Of a stretch of 64,000 bases of DNA, positions 48,389-61,709 are shown piece after piece. This DNA comes from Entomortierella parvispora (taxonomy: Eukaryota; Mortierellomycota; Mortierellomycetes; Mortierellales; Mortierellaceae), in contig OY752142.1 of the NCBI GenBank assembly GCA_963573315.1, forward strand, positions 1,612,001 to 1,676,000, written 5' to 3'. The notes beneath the pieces are model-generated. The model was not told the origin of the DNA and did no database searches. It saw nothing but the letters and a program-made list of their open reading frames with translations. Position numbers and translations under genes: made by a program. Positions within the stretch are counted from its first letter, which is position 1, and each line of letters begins with the position of its first letter.

Positions 48389-51300
48389 TCATGGCAAGGG
48401 CATCACAACCACGCCCTGCACATTCTCATCTCGGCTTGGGGGAACCCCTTGCTGTCCCTGCACCGAAGGCTGCTGAGCACCAGATCCATTCTGCAGCACC
48501 GTGCCGGACCCTCCAAGGCCACCGTGTGGGACAATATGGCTGGCCACAGCTTGCACATTAGCGGTCTGGCGCGCCAGGACCATTTTTTCTTGCATAGCCA
48601 TGATACTCTTCTTCATTGCCAGGCGATCGAGATAGAGCTGCTGACGTTGGCGCTCCAATTCTCTCTTTTCCGTCTCCAAAACACTCTCCAGTTCCTCAAA
48701 TTGCTGAAGCTTCAGCTCCATCTTCTTGAGTTGAGTTTCCACCACGGCGGTGACCAGTCTTTGAACCTCGCGTTCCTCATTATCGGCTAATGACTTGGCC
48801 TTGGCGGCAGCCGATCCCAGAGCGGCGGCTCCGACACGCTGCAGAGTGGACAGCTGTTCCTCGTTCCCGTTGGTAGCCGCTTCAGTCTCATCCACCTCCA
48901 TAGCCTCGGATTCGACCTTGGGGGCGGCATCGCCGTTCGCCTTTTCTTCCGATGTACCCTCGCTCTCCTCGCCATCCTTGCTCTTTCCTGAGGAAACTTT
49001 CTTGCTCTGAGCTAGCTCTTTAAGTGCGCTTTGTGCTGCTGCTGCAGCCACTCCTGGACTCACGACGCTGGCCAAGAAAGCAACCACGCTCATGACAGGG
49101 TTATCGGCCTGACTGAATGGAATGCGCTGGTACTGCAAGGGTCCCAACTCATGGTCTGCAGAACTTCCCAAGTAAGGGTCCTCGATGGGCAACTGCAAAA
49201 AGTGAAGGATGCACTGCTCGCGGCTGCGAGTTCCAACATGGTCTGCGACTTGGTTCCAATCCTCATCAAACATTTCCAGACCTTCCAACAACAATAGCGT
49301 TTCCTGATCCGTCCAACTATCGTCGGTGGCATGCTTAAAGTGTTGAGTATCCAATCGCACGAAATCTCCAGAAGTCATTGAAGATGGGAATCGACCTTCG
49401 GTGTAGCAGTTGGTGCACAACTCAAAGTTCTTGGTCTTGATGCTATGGTACCGTGTCTTGGAGCAATCAGTGCCACAAGTGAAGCAGTTGAAATGCTGCT
49501 TCTTCTCTGGACTAGCATCACTCTCTTTGGCGTCCTTGGTCGCAGCAGTAGGAGGCTGGTTGAAAATATTGCGACGAAGTTCAAGATTCGAGTCCTGTTG
49601 CTTGATGGCTGTGGTGGTGGCGGCCTTGAGCTCGGTATTTGCTTGGGCCGCTGTAGGAGCTGCCACGCTAGGAAGGAAGGGCTGAAGTCCTCTGGGTGTA
49701 TCGGCTGTTACACGGAAATGGCCAGTGAAGGCGGGTCCAACAGTAGAGGGGCGGGTATCTGGGTCAACCTATTAATTCATCAGCGCGTCGTCAGCGTCAG
49801 TACCCAGCACTTTTAAGGAGATAGAATTAGAAATAAAAAGCATCGGGGGGTACCCACCTGGTAATTGATCAAACCCCATTGCTCCAAAAATGCATGTACT
49901 CGGATGATTGCGCATACATCTCCCGCCAAATTTCTTCTGCATGCGGTCACTGTAAGATATTCTGTGGGATTCAGTCGGTAAGTGTTGACCATAAAGTCAC
50001 GATAATCCTTGTAGACTGTTGGGGTCTTGCTCCGGTTTTTCAAGTTGAAGAATTCAGGCAGCGACTTGTGCTCAATCTCGTGGATCTTGGCCAACGAAAA
50101 CCAAGCCGCATAGGAGGGAATAATGACCTCCTGGGTCTGCTGTGACAAATAACGACCAGCTTCCTCTTCTAGTTGGAATCTCTCGGCCTCAGCCTGCGAT
50201 AAAGCATCGTCTGCCTCAGGTGGCGCACTTCCTCTGTTAGAATCTTGATCGATCGTGCTAACTTCCTTGACAGTAACAGGATTTTCTGACTTTGTCTCCG
50301 CTTCTACGTCCTGAGAGTCCAATTCCATCGAGTCACCGACAGCCTGAGTGTTTTGAGACTCCTGAGTAACGTCCGCGCCAGATGTGGAGCTCTCCTCCAT
50401 GGTAGCGTCTTTACTAGGTGTACTGGGGGAAGCACTGCGCTTGATTCTCTTGGAGCTGGACTCAACACTGTCGGTGTTATCGCGCTTGCTTCTGAATCGA
50501 TTTCCTGAAGAAGCCGATGAGCGAGGGGTAGGGTTGTAATCCTCTTCGTTCATCCATTCGTTGTACTTTGCACTGTCCTTGATCCAACGGCTCGTAATAT
50601 TCCAGGCACCAGAATGCGCATGTGCAGGTTCAGGATCCGCAAACTCGCCAGAAGTTTCTGGCACCCATTCGTCGTGCGAATCTGGACGATACCAGTGATG
50701 AACATGGACCTTTCCTGCCTTCTTCTCTAGAGCTCGGAGCCATCCTTCCTCGGCGCTGTCAGTGTCGTCTGATGAATGATGTGTAATATGGGATGCTTCT
50801 TCGACGCTAGAGACAACCGTTCCTACAAAATTAAAGAATATTTTTTTGGGGGGGATTAGATGCTTATTCTGACATTGACTGTACAATGAACGCACTGGGC
50901 ACCGCCAACTGTTTATAAACATACCCCCAAGCTTGTGCACAAGGGTCGAAAGCGACTCGCGGTCGTCCGAGGAAACCGAGTCTGCAAAAGCAACGGAGGG
51001 GTTCTTGAGGATTCCGCTAGAGGCAAGCTGCTGGCGGATATGGACAATCATCTCAATATGCTGGTCCTTCTTGGCAGGATTGGCGAGATCCCAGTCAGAC
51101 CACTGATGTTCCTGGCGGTATTGATAGGCAGACTTGAGGAGGTGGTAAAGAGGAGAAGACGCAGAGAGATTGTGGGGCTGCAAGAACTTTGCGGGGATCT
51201 TGGAAGGCAAGGGCACGGCGCTCAGCTCGGTCTGGATGCCCAGGTTCTGGTCCTGGAACTGTTGCAAAGCAAGGACAAAGAGCGCCAGGTCCTGTGCAGC

Positions 51301-51417
51301 CACAGGCTGATTAAGATCACGCGTCAGGTCATTGTGGATGAGGTCGAATTGCGCCACGGTCTCTGGAGACTTGTAGAAGGCCAGGTCGGATGAGCCTGAT
51401 CTGCGGTGGCCCGTCAT
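48389..51417 (-). CDS. SWI3/RSC8-type scaffold subunit (SWIRM, zinc finger, SANT)
   Basis: Three exons (51417-50925, 50822-49858, 49768-48389) encode 945 residues. SWI3-type proteins are dimeric scaffolds of SWI/SNF and RSC complexes. The N-terminal SMARCC-like part (about 1-250) holds [14 protein letters not shown] basic, Ser-rich linker follows. The SWIRM domain spans about 396-486 ([18 protein letters not shown] to [11 protein letters not shown]), and the conserved VDPDTRP...[13 protein letters not shown] segment follows after splicing. A ZZ-like zinc finger (C581, C584, C588 and C604-x2-C607) sits at about 579-615. The SANT domain is at 634-683 ([18 protein letters not shown]). The end is a coiled coil. 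I chose the ATG at 51417; in-frame ATGs upstream at 51540 and 51531 would add a Pro/Ser leader and cannot be excluded. The 102 nt first intron is stop-free and in frame. Confidence 0.95.
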
Positions 51418-51680
51418 TGGTGCTTTGGAGGGAGGAGGAGGGAAGAGGAGGAGAGAGGAGGAAGGAGAGCGAGGTGGAAGGAGAGAATGATGATTACACA
51501 CTTTTGCACCAATCAGCGAAATCGTCTTCATCACACACACAGAGGACGAGGAGCAGAGACGCAGTTAAGGGGCGGATATGGTTGCGTCATGTGACCTTTT
51601 TTTTTTCTGGCTGTCGTCTTCGTTGAAGTTTTGTTCTCACTCTCTCACCATCAACCACCCAACAACAATAACAACAACAA
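51418..51680. promoter_or_regulatory. Likely bidirectional promoter, SWI3-type / SR-type genes
   Basis: Divergent start codons lie 263 bp apart. The stretch is GA-rich on the SWI3 side and CAA-rich just before the SR-type ATG. No TATA box is evident. Confidence 0.5.
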
Positions 51681-53364
51681 ATGTCGTCCCTGCCCCCACC
51701 CCCTCCTCCTCTTCCACCAGGTATGTATGGGATCCTCATGTGTCTGTCTGTCTCTCTATCTCTCTGTCTTTTCTTGATGCCCATTTGCTTGGAACAATGT
51801 CATCAGTCTATTCCCGCACTAACGGACCCCCATCATATGATTTGAATTTGACTGGACACGCAATCCGCGCAGCTGCCGAAGGTGGCCCCCCCCCTGCCGC
51901 TGCCACCAGCACACACTCTACTGTTTATGTCGGGCACTTGAGTCCCAGAACCGAGCGTCGTGATGTCGAGGAACTGGTATGACTTGGGTCAATGGCACTC
52001 AATATCAATGCATCCACCTACAGGAATTTAACTTTGTCCTGCCTTGCATGCTGTAGTTCGAGAAATATGGTCGTGTAGTGTCAGTTGAGCTCAAGCATGG
52101 AGGCTTTGCCTTTGTCGAATACGAGGTACAGAAAGCATGAGCTGGAGCATGTAATTTGACAGATAAAGCAGGATGGCCACTCACCTTAGCTTGCAATCTC
52201 TAGGACCCTCGTGATGCTGACGATGCAGTCAACAAGCTGAACGGATATGAGCTCGATGGTAACAGAATCTCCGTGGAATGGTCCAGACGCTCAGGAGGAC
52301 CTGGCAGCGGATGCTTCTTGTGCAATGGAACTGGTCACTGGGCTAGAGAATGTCCCGAGGCTAGCGAGAAAGGAATGGATGTCAAGTCTGGAAAGTGCTT
52401 CAAGTGCGGTGAACCTGGCCATTTGGCCAGATTTTGCAGGTAGGACCCATACCATGTCAACTGTAATAACTGGCTAGCGTTTCAGGGGGGGGTTTCTGAC
52501 ACATTTATATTTCTTTGAACAGAGGTGTTGATACCAGAGGAGGACGCCCAGGACCTCATCACGATTATCGTAGCCGAGGACCTCCTCCTCCTCCCCTTCG
52601 TTATGGTGGACGTGGTCGTTCCCCTGTCCACTATGGAGGCAGAGATCCCTACGATTATGGTGGTTACCGCGGCGGCCGTGGCTACTCACGCTCCCCTGAC
52701 CGTGGATATGGTGGACCTGCTGGTGGTTATCGTCAGCGCTCGCCCTACCCTCCACCAGGTGGCTACCGCGGTCGCTCTCCCTCTCCTTACTACCGTGATG
52801 GAGGTCGTGGACGCTCTCCTAGCCCCTATGGGTAAGTCTGTTGCATTTTTTTGGTGCGGTTGGTTTTTGTTTTATGTATTAGCACCGTACACACCACTCT
52901 GTCTCTGTCAAACGTTTTTTTGCTCTTTTTGTTCGAGTTTTAATTTGGGTGGAATCTTTGTGAGATCAAGAATTTGGCATCATCACCACTGTGGTTACGA
53001 TAATGTATTTGAGCGAGATTTGACTCTAGTGTTTCACACACGCACGTTTTGGGGCACTGGAAAGGGCAGGGCAAGCGACTATGTACGGACAGTGGGCGCT
53101 ACACTGGATAATGGAAAGAGGATGGGCGGCGGGCGAGCGAGGAACGTTTAAGCACGCATGCGCACGTAGCAGGGCAGGGCAGGTCAGCACTGTTTAACAC
53201 AAAATAATGAATACATGGGCGTACACACGGAGAGGCATGTTGCTGGAAAACCAGATGACCAACCATAAGGACGGCTTTTCTCGGGAACCGTTTCCTCTCT
53301 TTTCTCTTTTATCTCAATCAGACGAGGAGCTCCACCACCCCCACCACCCCAGAGACGCGTCTAA
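51681..53364 (+). CDS. SR-type splicing factor with RRM, two zinc knuckles and RS/RGG tail
   Basis: Exons 51681-51720, 51807-51976, 52057-52125, 52204-52439, 52523-52831 and 53322-53364 encode 288 residues. The layout resembles SRSF7/plant RSZ proteins, which guide splice-site choice. After a polyproline start, the RRM spans about 58-120, with [12 protein letters not shown] (RNP2) and [11 protein letters not shown] (RNP1). Two CCHC knuckles follow: C130-C133-H138-C143 and C158-C161-H166-C171. The tail is Arg/Gly/Ser/Tyr/Pro-rich with repeated RSPSP and YGG. The last exon is less certain. A strong GTAAGT donor and a clean acceptor after a pyrimidine tract give the ending [14 protein letters not shown]. 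If that intron is retained, the protein stops at 52835 after PSPYG (275 residues). Confidence 0.88.
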
Positions 53365-53738
53365 GCCGGCACGCCGCAGGAGCCAGGAGCCCAGGAACTG
53401 CTAAGATCTAGTCCAAGGCCAGAGAGGCCTTTGCGCCAGGAACCCAGGAGTCAGGAAATATGATAGTATAATCATTGAATTGTCAAATACAAAGGTGTTT
53501 TCTCACTGCAACATGCAGCGCAGCGGTCGATGCGTGTTCACAGCTGCAAGGCGAAGGTGCGACAATCTGTTCTCTGTACAATTTGAACCACATATTGCAT
53601 TCATGCTCGAAGGTTTAGTGGCGCTAGTCACGTGTGGATAAGGTTTTCTTCGTGCTGCCCCACAACGGTCGTTTTTTTCTGCTCTCTTTTCCTCAATTCA
53701 CGCATACAACTCTACCATTCCAACATCCCTTGTCCACA
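53365..53738. other. Intergenic region before the SCP-2 gene
   Basis: This 374 bp tandem-gene spacer has no supported coding frame. An imperfect CCAGGA-type repeat follows the SR-type stop (about 53385-53460). The last 100 bp are T-rich, as in the leaders of neighbouring genes. Confidence 0.4.
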
Positions 53739-54521
53739 ATGTCCTTCAAGCCCTCTGAGAAAACCATTGCCAAGCTCAATGCCTCGACTCTCTTCCCTGA
53801 AATTAAGAAGGGTAGCGTTCTCTTTTCTATAACCTGCTATGTGTGATACGCTGTATCCACTGAGGTCGATACTGACACCACTCTCTGACCTGCTTACCTG
53901 CCGTCGTCCAGAGATTGAAAAGAACCCCTCCACGTTTGCCATCCATGGCTTTTACATCTTCAACATCACCAAGAAGGGTGCACCTATGACCGAATGGTAT
54001 GAAAAATGACAGAACGGATGCTGGAAATCACAATCATACTCCGGCCCATGGTGGTTTAGTAGATCATCTATCCTTCTCTCAATCACGACCTCTGTCTCCT
54101 CCACCTTCCTGATTTCGCACATATCCATGTCTCATGCCTGCGCTTACATTGCTGAACTGACACCTCTGACATGTGCTTTCCTTCATTTATTTCACACACA
54201 TGCAGGTATCTCCTCTTCCAAGGTTTCGATGCGCCAGCCGCCGTGTCTCAAACCAGACCCGAGATCCCAAAGGCAAAGCGGGACCAGCAACCGATCCCGG
54301 TGGCCATTATCCAAATTGAGGATTCGGATTTGCTCAACTTCATGAGTGGAGGACTTACGGGCCCTCGCGGCATTGTCAGTGGAAAGATTAAGATTGCAGG
54401 AGCGATCGAACTGGCCGAACAGCTGGAGGAGATCTTTAAAAAGGCGAAGGGTCAAGAGAAGACATTGGCCTTTTTGGATCAAAAGCGTCAAAAGGCAGAG
54501 AAAGCCAGAGCACGCTTGTAA
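53739..54521 (+). CDS. SCP-2 sterol/lipid-transfer domain protein, probably peroxisomal
   Basis: Three exons (53739-53811, 53912-53996, 54206-54521) encode 157 residues. Most of the protein is one SCP-2 domain: FAIHGFYIFNITKKGAP, then VAIIQIEDSDLLNFMSGGL and GKIKIAGAIELAEQLEEIF. Such domains carry lipids and acyl-CoAs in a hydrophobic tunnel. The last residues are ARL, a common variant of the PTS1 peroxisome import signal. Length fits a stand-alone SCP-2, as in the fatty-acid-induced peroxisomal proteins of fungi. The second junction splits a Trp codon (TG/G) and restores WYLLFQGFDAP. The second intron is 209 nt. Confidence 0.9.
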
Positions 54522-55089
54522 AAAATCATGATTTTTGCCCCAAGGATTTTCTACGTGTGCATCACTTCATTTTTGTTTCAACATGTCCACCCTTCTATCG
54601 CCCTACTCTCGAAAAGTGAGCCATACCAAAGAGGGAAAGATGCTTAGTTTCCTGGGAGCTTGTGGCACGACTCTTGAGCAAAATAAAACGATGGAGTGAC
54701 GCGAATCGGGGACCTGCAGCTCCTCTCTTGAGAAATGACGTCAAAGGAACCTCAGCCGGGACCCGGTCGGGGAAAGTGCCATTGCGGAGCAATATCCCAG
54801 TGATCAAGAGATCCAAGAGCCAGCTCTCTTGCATTGAAGAAAGACATCGCGAAAGAGAGTTTCCACGTATGGCCTTGATATTTCATGCCCTATTTTTATC
54901 GTGTCCACACACGTACAGCGCGGAATGCGACCACCTCATCCAACTGACTTCTTTTGCATGGGCCGCGTGCCTCAACCCTTTTCTTCTTCTTTCTTCTTCT
55001 TTCCCTTTCTTCATTTTTTCTCTCCTTTATCATCACCCACCTCGACCACAGCCCACAGAAAACGACATCAATATCACATATCACACACA
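54522..55089. other. Intergenic region between the SCP-2 and acidic-protein genes
   Basis: This 568 bp spacer contains an AATAAA near 54680 that may end the SCP-2 transcript, and a strongly T/C-rich stretch at about 54970-55030 just before the proposed split start codon. A long open frame reads through the second half, but it has no protein-like features upstream of the acidic protein. Confidence 0.45.
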
Positions 55090-55945
55090 ATGTAAGGAAA
55101 CCAGGACCTGCCTGCCATCTCTTCCTTTATTTTTTATTTCTTTCAACAAACCTCGACTGACCTACTCCCTCTCATTTTCTTCCGATCTGGTTATCTTCTT
55201 TATCACCTTGAATAGGTCCTCGACTTCATCCACCACCCAAGGTACTGGCACTCCCTCCAAGGTCCAGTCCTTGGCCAGAAGATACTCTGCGATGGCCAAG
55301 CAAGCCGCTGGAGATGGTCCTTTTGTCCCTCAGAACAACATCTCCAAGACCAGTGGACCTAATAAGATTGCTGCCGCCAAGGGCAAGTTCGCTGGTGCCA
55401 CTACCCCAACTGCTACTGCAGTCGCCGCTTCCTTTGCCTCCACCCCATTGACAAAAACTGTGGAGGAAGTTGTTCAGGAACCACGAGAGATTCAGGAAGA
55501 GGAGGCAAAGGAGATCGAAAAGCAGATTGAGTCAACTCTTCAAGTCTCTGATTTGGTCGAAGGAACACAAGCAATTGAGCTTTCCCATGAGGAACCTGTT
55601 CAGGTGCAAGAACCCGAAGAGGAGCAGGAGCACGAACAGGAACAGGAGATCGAATCGACTGTAGTCGAGGCTGAGCACGAGGACGTTTCAGTTGAAGAGG
55701 AAAAGGAGGTTGAGGAGAAGAAGGACGAAGTTGTGGTTGTTGAGGAGGCTGAGTCCAAGAAGGAGGAGGAGTCTTCGATGGAAACCGTCACGGCAGAAAA
55801 GGAACAGAGCTTTGTTGAGACTAGCATTCCCGAGAAGACTGTCGAGGTCAAGGAGACGGTGAAGGTTGAGGAGGAGGAGGAGGAAGTCAAGCAACCCGTC
55901 GTTGAGGAGACCAAGGATGCCCAGGCCGAGGCTGCTGATGTGTAG
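55090..55945 (+). CDS. Small acidic Glu/Val-rich protein of unknown function, start codon split by an intron
   Basis: The proposed model joins AT at 55090-55091 to G at 55216, giving ATG followed by SSTSSTTQGTGTPSKVQ, 243 residues in all. The intron (55092-55215) has a GTAAGG donor and a TTGAATAG acceptor after a pyrimidine-rich tract. The first 90 residues are Ser/Thr/Ala-rich with some basic residues. The rest is a Glu/Val-rich, highly charged region likely to be helical or disordered. No domain is recognised. If the intron is in the leader instead, translation could start at the downstream in-frame ATG at 55291 (MAKQAAGDGPF), giving a product about 22 residues shorter. The following AATAAA at 55984 fits the gene end. 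Confidence 0.7.
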
Positions 55946-55983
55946 GTGTCATACCACCACGCGCAATACCCCTATGAAACATC

Positions 55984-55989
55984 AATAAA
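55984..55989 (+). terminator. Poly(A) signal AATAAA, acidic-protein gene
   Basis: AATAAA lies 39 nt after the stop codon at 55943-55945. Confidence 0.5.
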
Positions 55990-56080
55990 AAAACACCACT
56001 AATAGGACCATTAATGGGACAGGGGAAGAGAAAAGAAAAAGAAAAAGAAATGGTGCAATTTGAGAAACAGGGCGAGGGAG

Positions 56081-56128
56081 AGAGGAAAGAAGAGGAAAGA
56101 AGAGGAAAGAAGAGGAAAGAAGAGGAAC
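56081..56128. repeat. 10 bp purine minisatellite (AGAGGAAAGA)
   Basis: Nearly five head-to-tail copies of a ten-base all-purine unit; only the last differs. It sits between two plus-strand genes. Confidence 0.9.
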
Positions 56129-56203
56129 GATGCAGACAAAGAGTGCTGCCCGATCGCACCCACTGCAGCAGTGACACCATGAATCCAGCCCGCGAACAAA
56201 TGA

Positions 56204-58398
<2,195 letters not shown>

Positions 58399-58467
58399 AT
58401 TGTCGAGCTGCAACATCACACATTGACCCATTAAAATATTTGGTTGTATTTCATTGAACAGCCGTTT

Positions 58468-59882
58468 CTACGGATTATTAGGCCACAGTTTGGAAACCAC
58501 TTTGGCCGCGATAGCTTTGTAGTACTCAGTGTGTTTGCTGTTTGGTCGTGAGACCACCACGGGCTGGCCTTTATCGGACAATTGGCAAATCTCTGAATGC
58601 AAAGCCACATCACCCAAAAAGTCAAGATCCATCTCCTTGGCCGTCCTTTCAGCGCCACCATCACCAAAGATATGGGACTCGTGATTGCAGTTTGGACAAA
58701 CATGCAAAGACATGTTCTGCACCATGCCAAGAATCTAGGGTTTTGGGGGAAGATCAGACAAGAACTGTCAGTATATCTGAAATTAAGAAAAATTGGGGGA
58801 GAAAGAAATCATGGACAATTATATCCTTACTGGCACATCGACTTTTTTGAACATGTTGACACCCTTTCGAGCATCAATAAGGGCTATGTCCTGAGGGGTG
58901 GAAACAATGACCACGCCGCTGAGAGGAATTTGCTGAGTGATGGTCAATTGGGTATCACCAGTGCCAGGGGGCATGTCAATGACCAATAAATCCAAATCGC
59001 CCCACTCCACCTGGTGCAACAATTGCTGGAGCGCCTTCATGACCATCAGTCCTCTCCAGACTACAGGAGCTTCCTCACCCACCAAGAATCCCATGGACAT
59101 GCACTTGACTCCAAAGTTTGTCAATGGGACCAATTTGTCCTCTAAAATTGCACAGAATTCCTCACTGTTAGGAAACAGAAGAAAATCAGGTAGAAATCGG
59201 GGGCCTTTTTTCCCTCTGCCTCTTAAATGTTACCTGATCCGGTCAGCTCAGGCTCCCCACTCAGGTTCATGAGTTTGGGGATTGAGGGTCCAAAGATATC
59301 CGCATCCAATAGTCCGACCTTCTTGTTCATTCCCGCGATGGCCAAGGCCAAGTTGACTATCAAGATCAAGGGATGAAATTAGTGCTGGGTTGACCTTCAC
59401 TGCGGAGTAGCAGAATGGACAATAACAAACGGACCCGAAAGTAACAACACTTACCGGCAGTTGTAGATTTACCCACACCACCTTTGCCAGAGGCCACTGC
59501 AATAATATGCTTAACGCCTTTGATTGGCATCTTTTGAGGTAAGCCCCGTTGCATCCTTGGCATGGTAGGAGCCGGTCCTGTTCCGGGTCTGCCTTGAACT
59601 GGAGGTTTCCGAGGAATTCCCTAACGAACGACCGCGTCACGAAGAGTCAATATGCCGAGATTCCCTCCCAAAAGATAGATAATACTTGCACCCGGCGTTT
59701 CTCAAAAGCTGTACCAGAGGATTCTCGTGAAGCACTGTCCGACTTGAAGAGAGGAGGCGACGACTGGAGCCTGACAAGACCTGGACCGAAGCAATGGAAC
59801 GTAATGTTGAAGTCCCATTACGGATGAATGTACCTCGAGTTTGTTGAGAAGCGAGTCCTCTGAGGATGAATGTCGATGCCAT
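58468..59882 (-). CDS. IND1: Mitochondrial complex I Fe-S assembly factor (IND1/NUBPL, Mrp family)
   Basis: Five exons (59882-59715, 59620-59455, 59356-59234, 59141-58831, 58734-58468) encode 344 residues. IND1 delivers iron-sulfur clusters to respiratory complex I in the mitochondrial matrix. The N-terminus is an Arg/Ser-rich presequence. ENPLGIPR forms across the first splice and is typical of the family. The deviant Walker A motif is GKGGVGKST (101-109). The cluster-binding CPNC is at C269 and C272, and [10 protein letters not shown] and IDMPPGTGD are both present. The first donor (CTG/GTACAG) was chosen because it restores the frame. A later donor would break it. The next gene upstream on the same strand is UBC12. 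Confidence 0.95.
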
Positions 59883-60247
59883 GGTCAATGCCAGAGTCTG
59901 TGAAAGAGAATGAGTAATAGGGAGTAGGGACACTCCATGAATTCAGAACTGATCAGGTCAAAGCATCACCTCCCTGAGTTGCCACCAAAGCCACCTTCCA
60001 CATATCTTTTTTTTTTTCAATTTTTTTTTTTTACTTGAAAGTCAGGGTTGCAGGTTCTAAAGGAATGGATGATGTGTGAGTGGTTGTGCATGTATCGCTT
60101 TGTGAAGAAAGATGGTCGTTTTCCAGCTGGACTTTTGGTCAAACCATCTTGTTCACGAGCGGATCTCGATGGGCGAGCAGTGTCGCCAAAGAGGTGGGAA
60201 GGAAAGAAAGGGCTGGGAAGTATTGGTATGCTGGCTCCTTGTTCCTT
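59883..60247. other. Intergenic region between the IND1 start and UBC12 stop
   Basis: This 365 bp region holds two T-runs near 60006-60032 (A-runs on the transcribed strand). It should hold the IND1 promoter. Nothing else is recognised. Confidence 0.45.
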
Positions 60248-61372
60248 TTACTTGTGGCTCATGACATTGTCGTATTGGACACCGTTAACGGATCCTCCAC
60301 GGATACTTTTATGGACATTGGCCTCAAAGTTACGTCTGTTGTTACGCAAATCCTCAGCAGCCTCCTTGTTCAACGGATCGTCAGCGTTGGGTTCCAGAAG
60401 CAAGTATTGGAGTCCGACCATGACCGAGTTTAGAGTCAACACTGGCTTCCAGTCCTCACGCAAAATGTTTAGGCAAATGTTGCCGTCGGCTTGAATGTTG
60501 GGATGGTAGATCTGGAGGTGACGAAAGTTAATTAGTACAAGATCATGACAAGAACCGGACTCCTTTGTATCGTTGCAGATCCAGAAAGGCCTTTCAACTG
60601 TACCTTTTGCAAGCATTTAACCTTTGGTGGGTCGTGAGGGTAGTTTCCATTGACAGCGAACGAGAACTTGAAGGTTCCACCAGCGTAGAAAGCTATAAAA
60701 TGTTGTTTGGATAAAAAAGGTTGGCAAGTCAGCAAAGTGCATTGGTGCTTTCTGTAGCTACATCATGTATGCCGGGTGTGTACGTCGAAAGCCTGCATGT
60801 GCAACGGAGCGCCATTAAAGAGAGAGATTCCCCTTGGACTGGCTCTTCATTACCACGCGACCTGCGAAACCACAGACTCGTGACAATGTCCAGAGAACAC
60901 AAAAGCATCCAATGTTCCTTGAGGTTCCATAGCACCATTTCTGTACTCTCGGTCCTTTTGCGAACTCCCAGACGCATTACCTTCATCAGGCGAAATCTCA
61001 AGCTCAAAGTTGAGCAAGTCCTCGGGAGAGGGGAAAGTCATCTTCATGGTTTTTGGCAAGTCCAATTCACCCAGGTCTACAGTACAGTGAAAAGAATCAG
61101 CATGAGTAAACAGTAAATTCTTCGGCTGGAAGATGGCATGTTGTTTTTGAATCGGTGGGTTATAAAGTCAGAAGAGAGGGACAATGCTTTGTGGACGAGA
61201 TTGTTCAAGTCTGTCCGCACAGCGTCCGATGTCGCCCCTTCACTTCTGCTCCAGCTGAAAGGGGCCATGGCCGAGACAAACCTTTTTGAACACGAATCTG
61301 AGCGGCGCTGACTTTGGGCTTCTTCTTGTCGACAGCGGCATTGTCTTTTTTCATAGACCAGATCTTGATCAT
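60248..61372 (-). CDS. UBC12: NEDD8-conjugating enzyme UBC12
   Basis: Four exons (61372-61282, 61076-60981, 60692-60604, 60511-60248) encode 179 residues. UBC12 is the E2 that transfers NEDD8/Rub1 to cullins and so activates SCF-type ubiquitin ligases. The N-terminal extension [13 protein letters not shown] matches the family; it docks on the NEDD8 E1. The E2 core shows [16 protein letters not shown], the HPN motif at 95-97 and the catalytic C105 in [12 protein letters not shown]. The ending YDNVMSHK is also close to UBC12 of other eukaryotes. The first intron (205 nt, GTTTGT donor) has a slightly unusual donor but gives [13 protein letters not shown], which is typical. The gene is divergent from the DUF1746-like gene. 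Confidence 0.95.
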
Positions 61373-61709
61373 GATGGCGAATCTGAAAGTCAGAGAGAGA
61401 GAGAAAGGTAGGGAGTTGAAGGAGGAGGAAGAAGATGGACTGCGGACACACGGAATGAATGTGCAAAAAGTAGGCGACTTAAACTTCGCCTCACACTGCC
61501 CAAAAACCACGTCACAGAGAACTAGCAGGGATGAACTTCGTGGCAAAACGCATCCCTGATTTCTCTCCACAAGCATCACACTGGGCATCACTCGTTCACA
61601 GGAATCAACAGCTAGGCTTCAAAGGATCTCGCTCTCTCTCGTCAGGACCAGGACCCGGGATAGCGAAAAGAGCGCCCAAACTGTCAGCGAAACAGACACT
61701 CCAGGCACA
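61373..61709. promoter_or_regulatory. Likely bidirectional promoter, UBC12 / DUF1746-like
   Basis: Divergent start codons are 337 bp apart, with a GA-rich stretch near 61390-61435. No TATA box is evident. Confidence 0.45.

Noticed and set aside
51418-51540. Upstream in-frame ATGs that would extend the SWI3-type protein
   Set aside because: The extension is a Pro/Ser leader without conservation features and would leave only about 140 bp to the divergent SR-type gene. The ATG at 51417 is simpler.
54662-55215. Long upstream extension of the acidic protein's frame
   Set aside because: It crosses a typical T/C-rich leader and a clear GT-AG intron, and its translation is Phe/Leu/Ser-biased as expected for pyrimidine-rich non-coding DNA.
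59248-59640. 130-codon minus-strand frame overlapping IND1 exons
   Set aside because: It is another frame of the IND1 exons; the Walker A motif GKGGVGKST appears only in the chosen frame.
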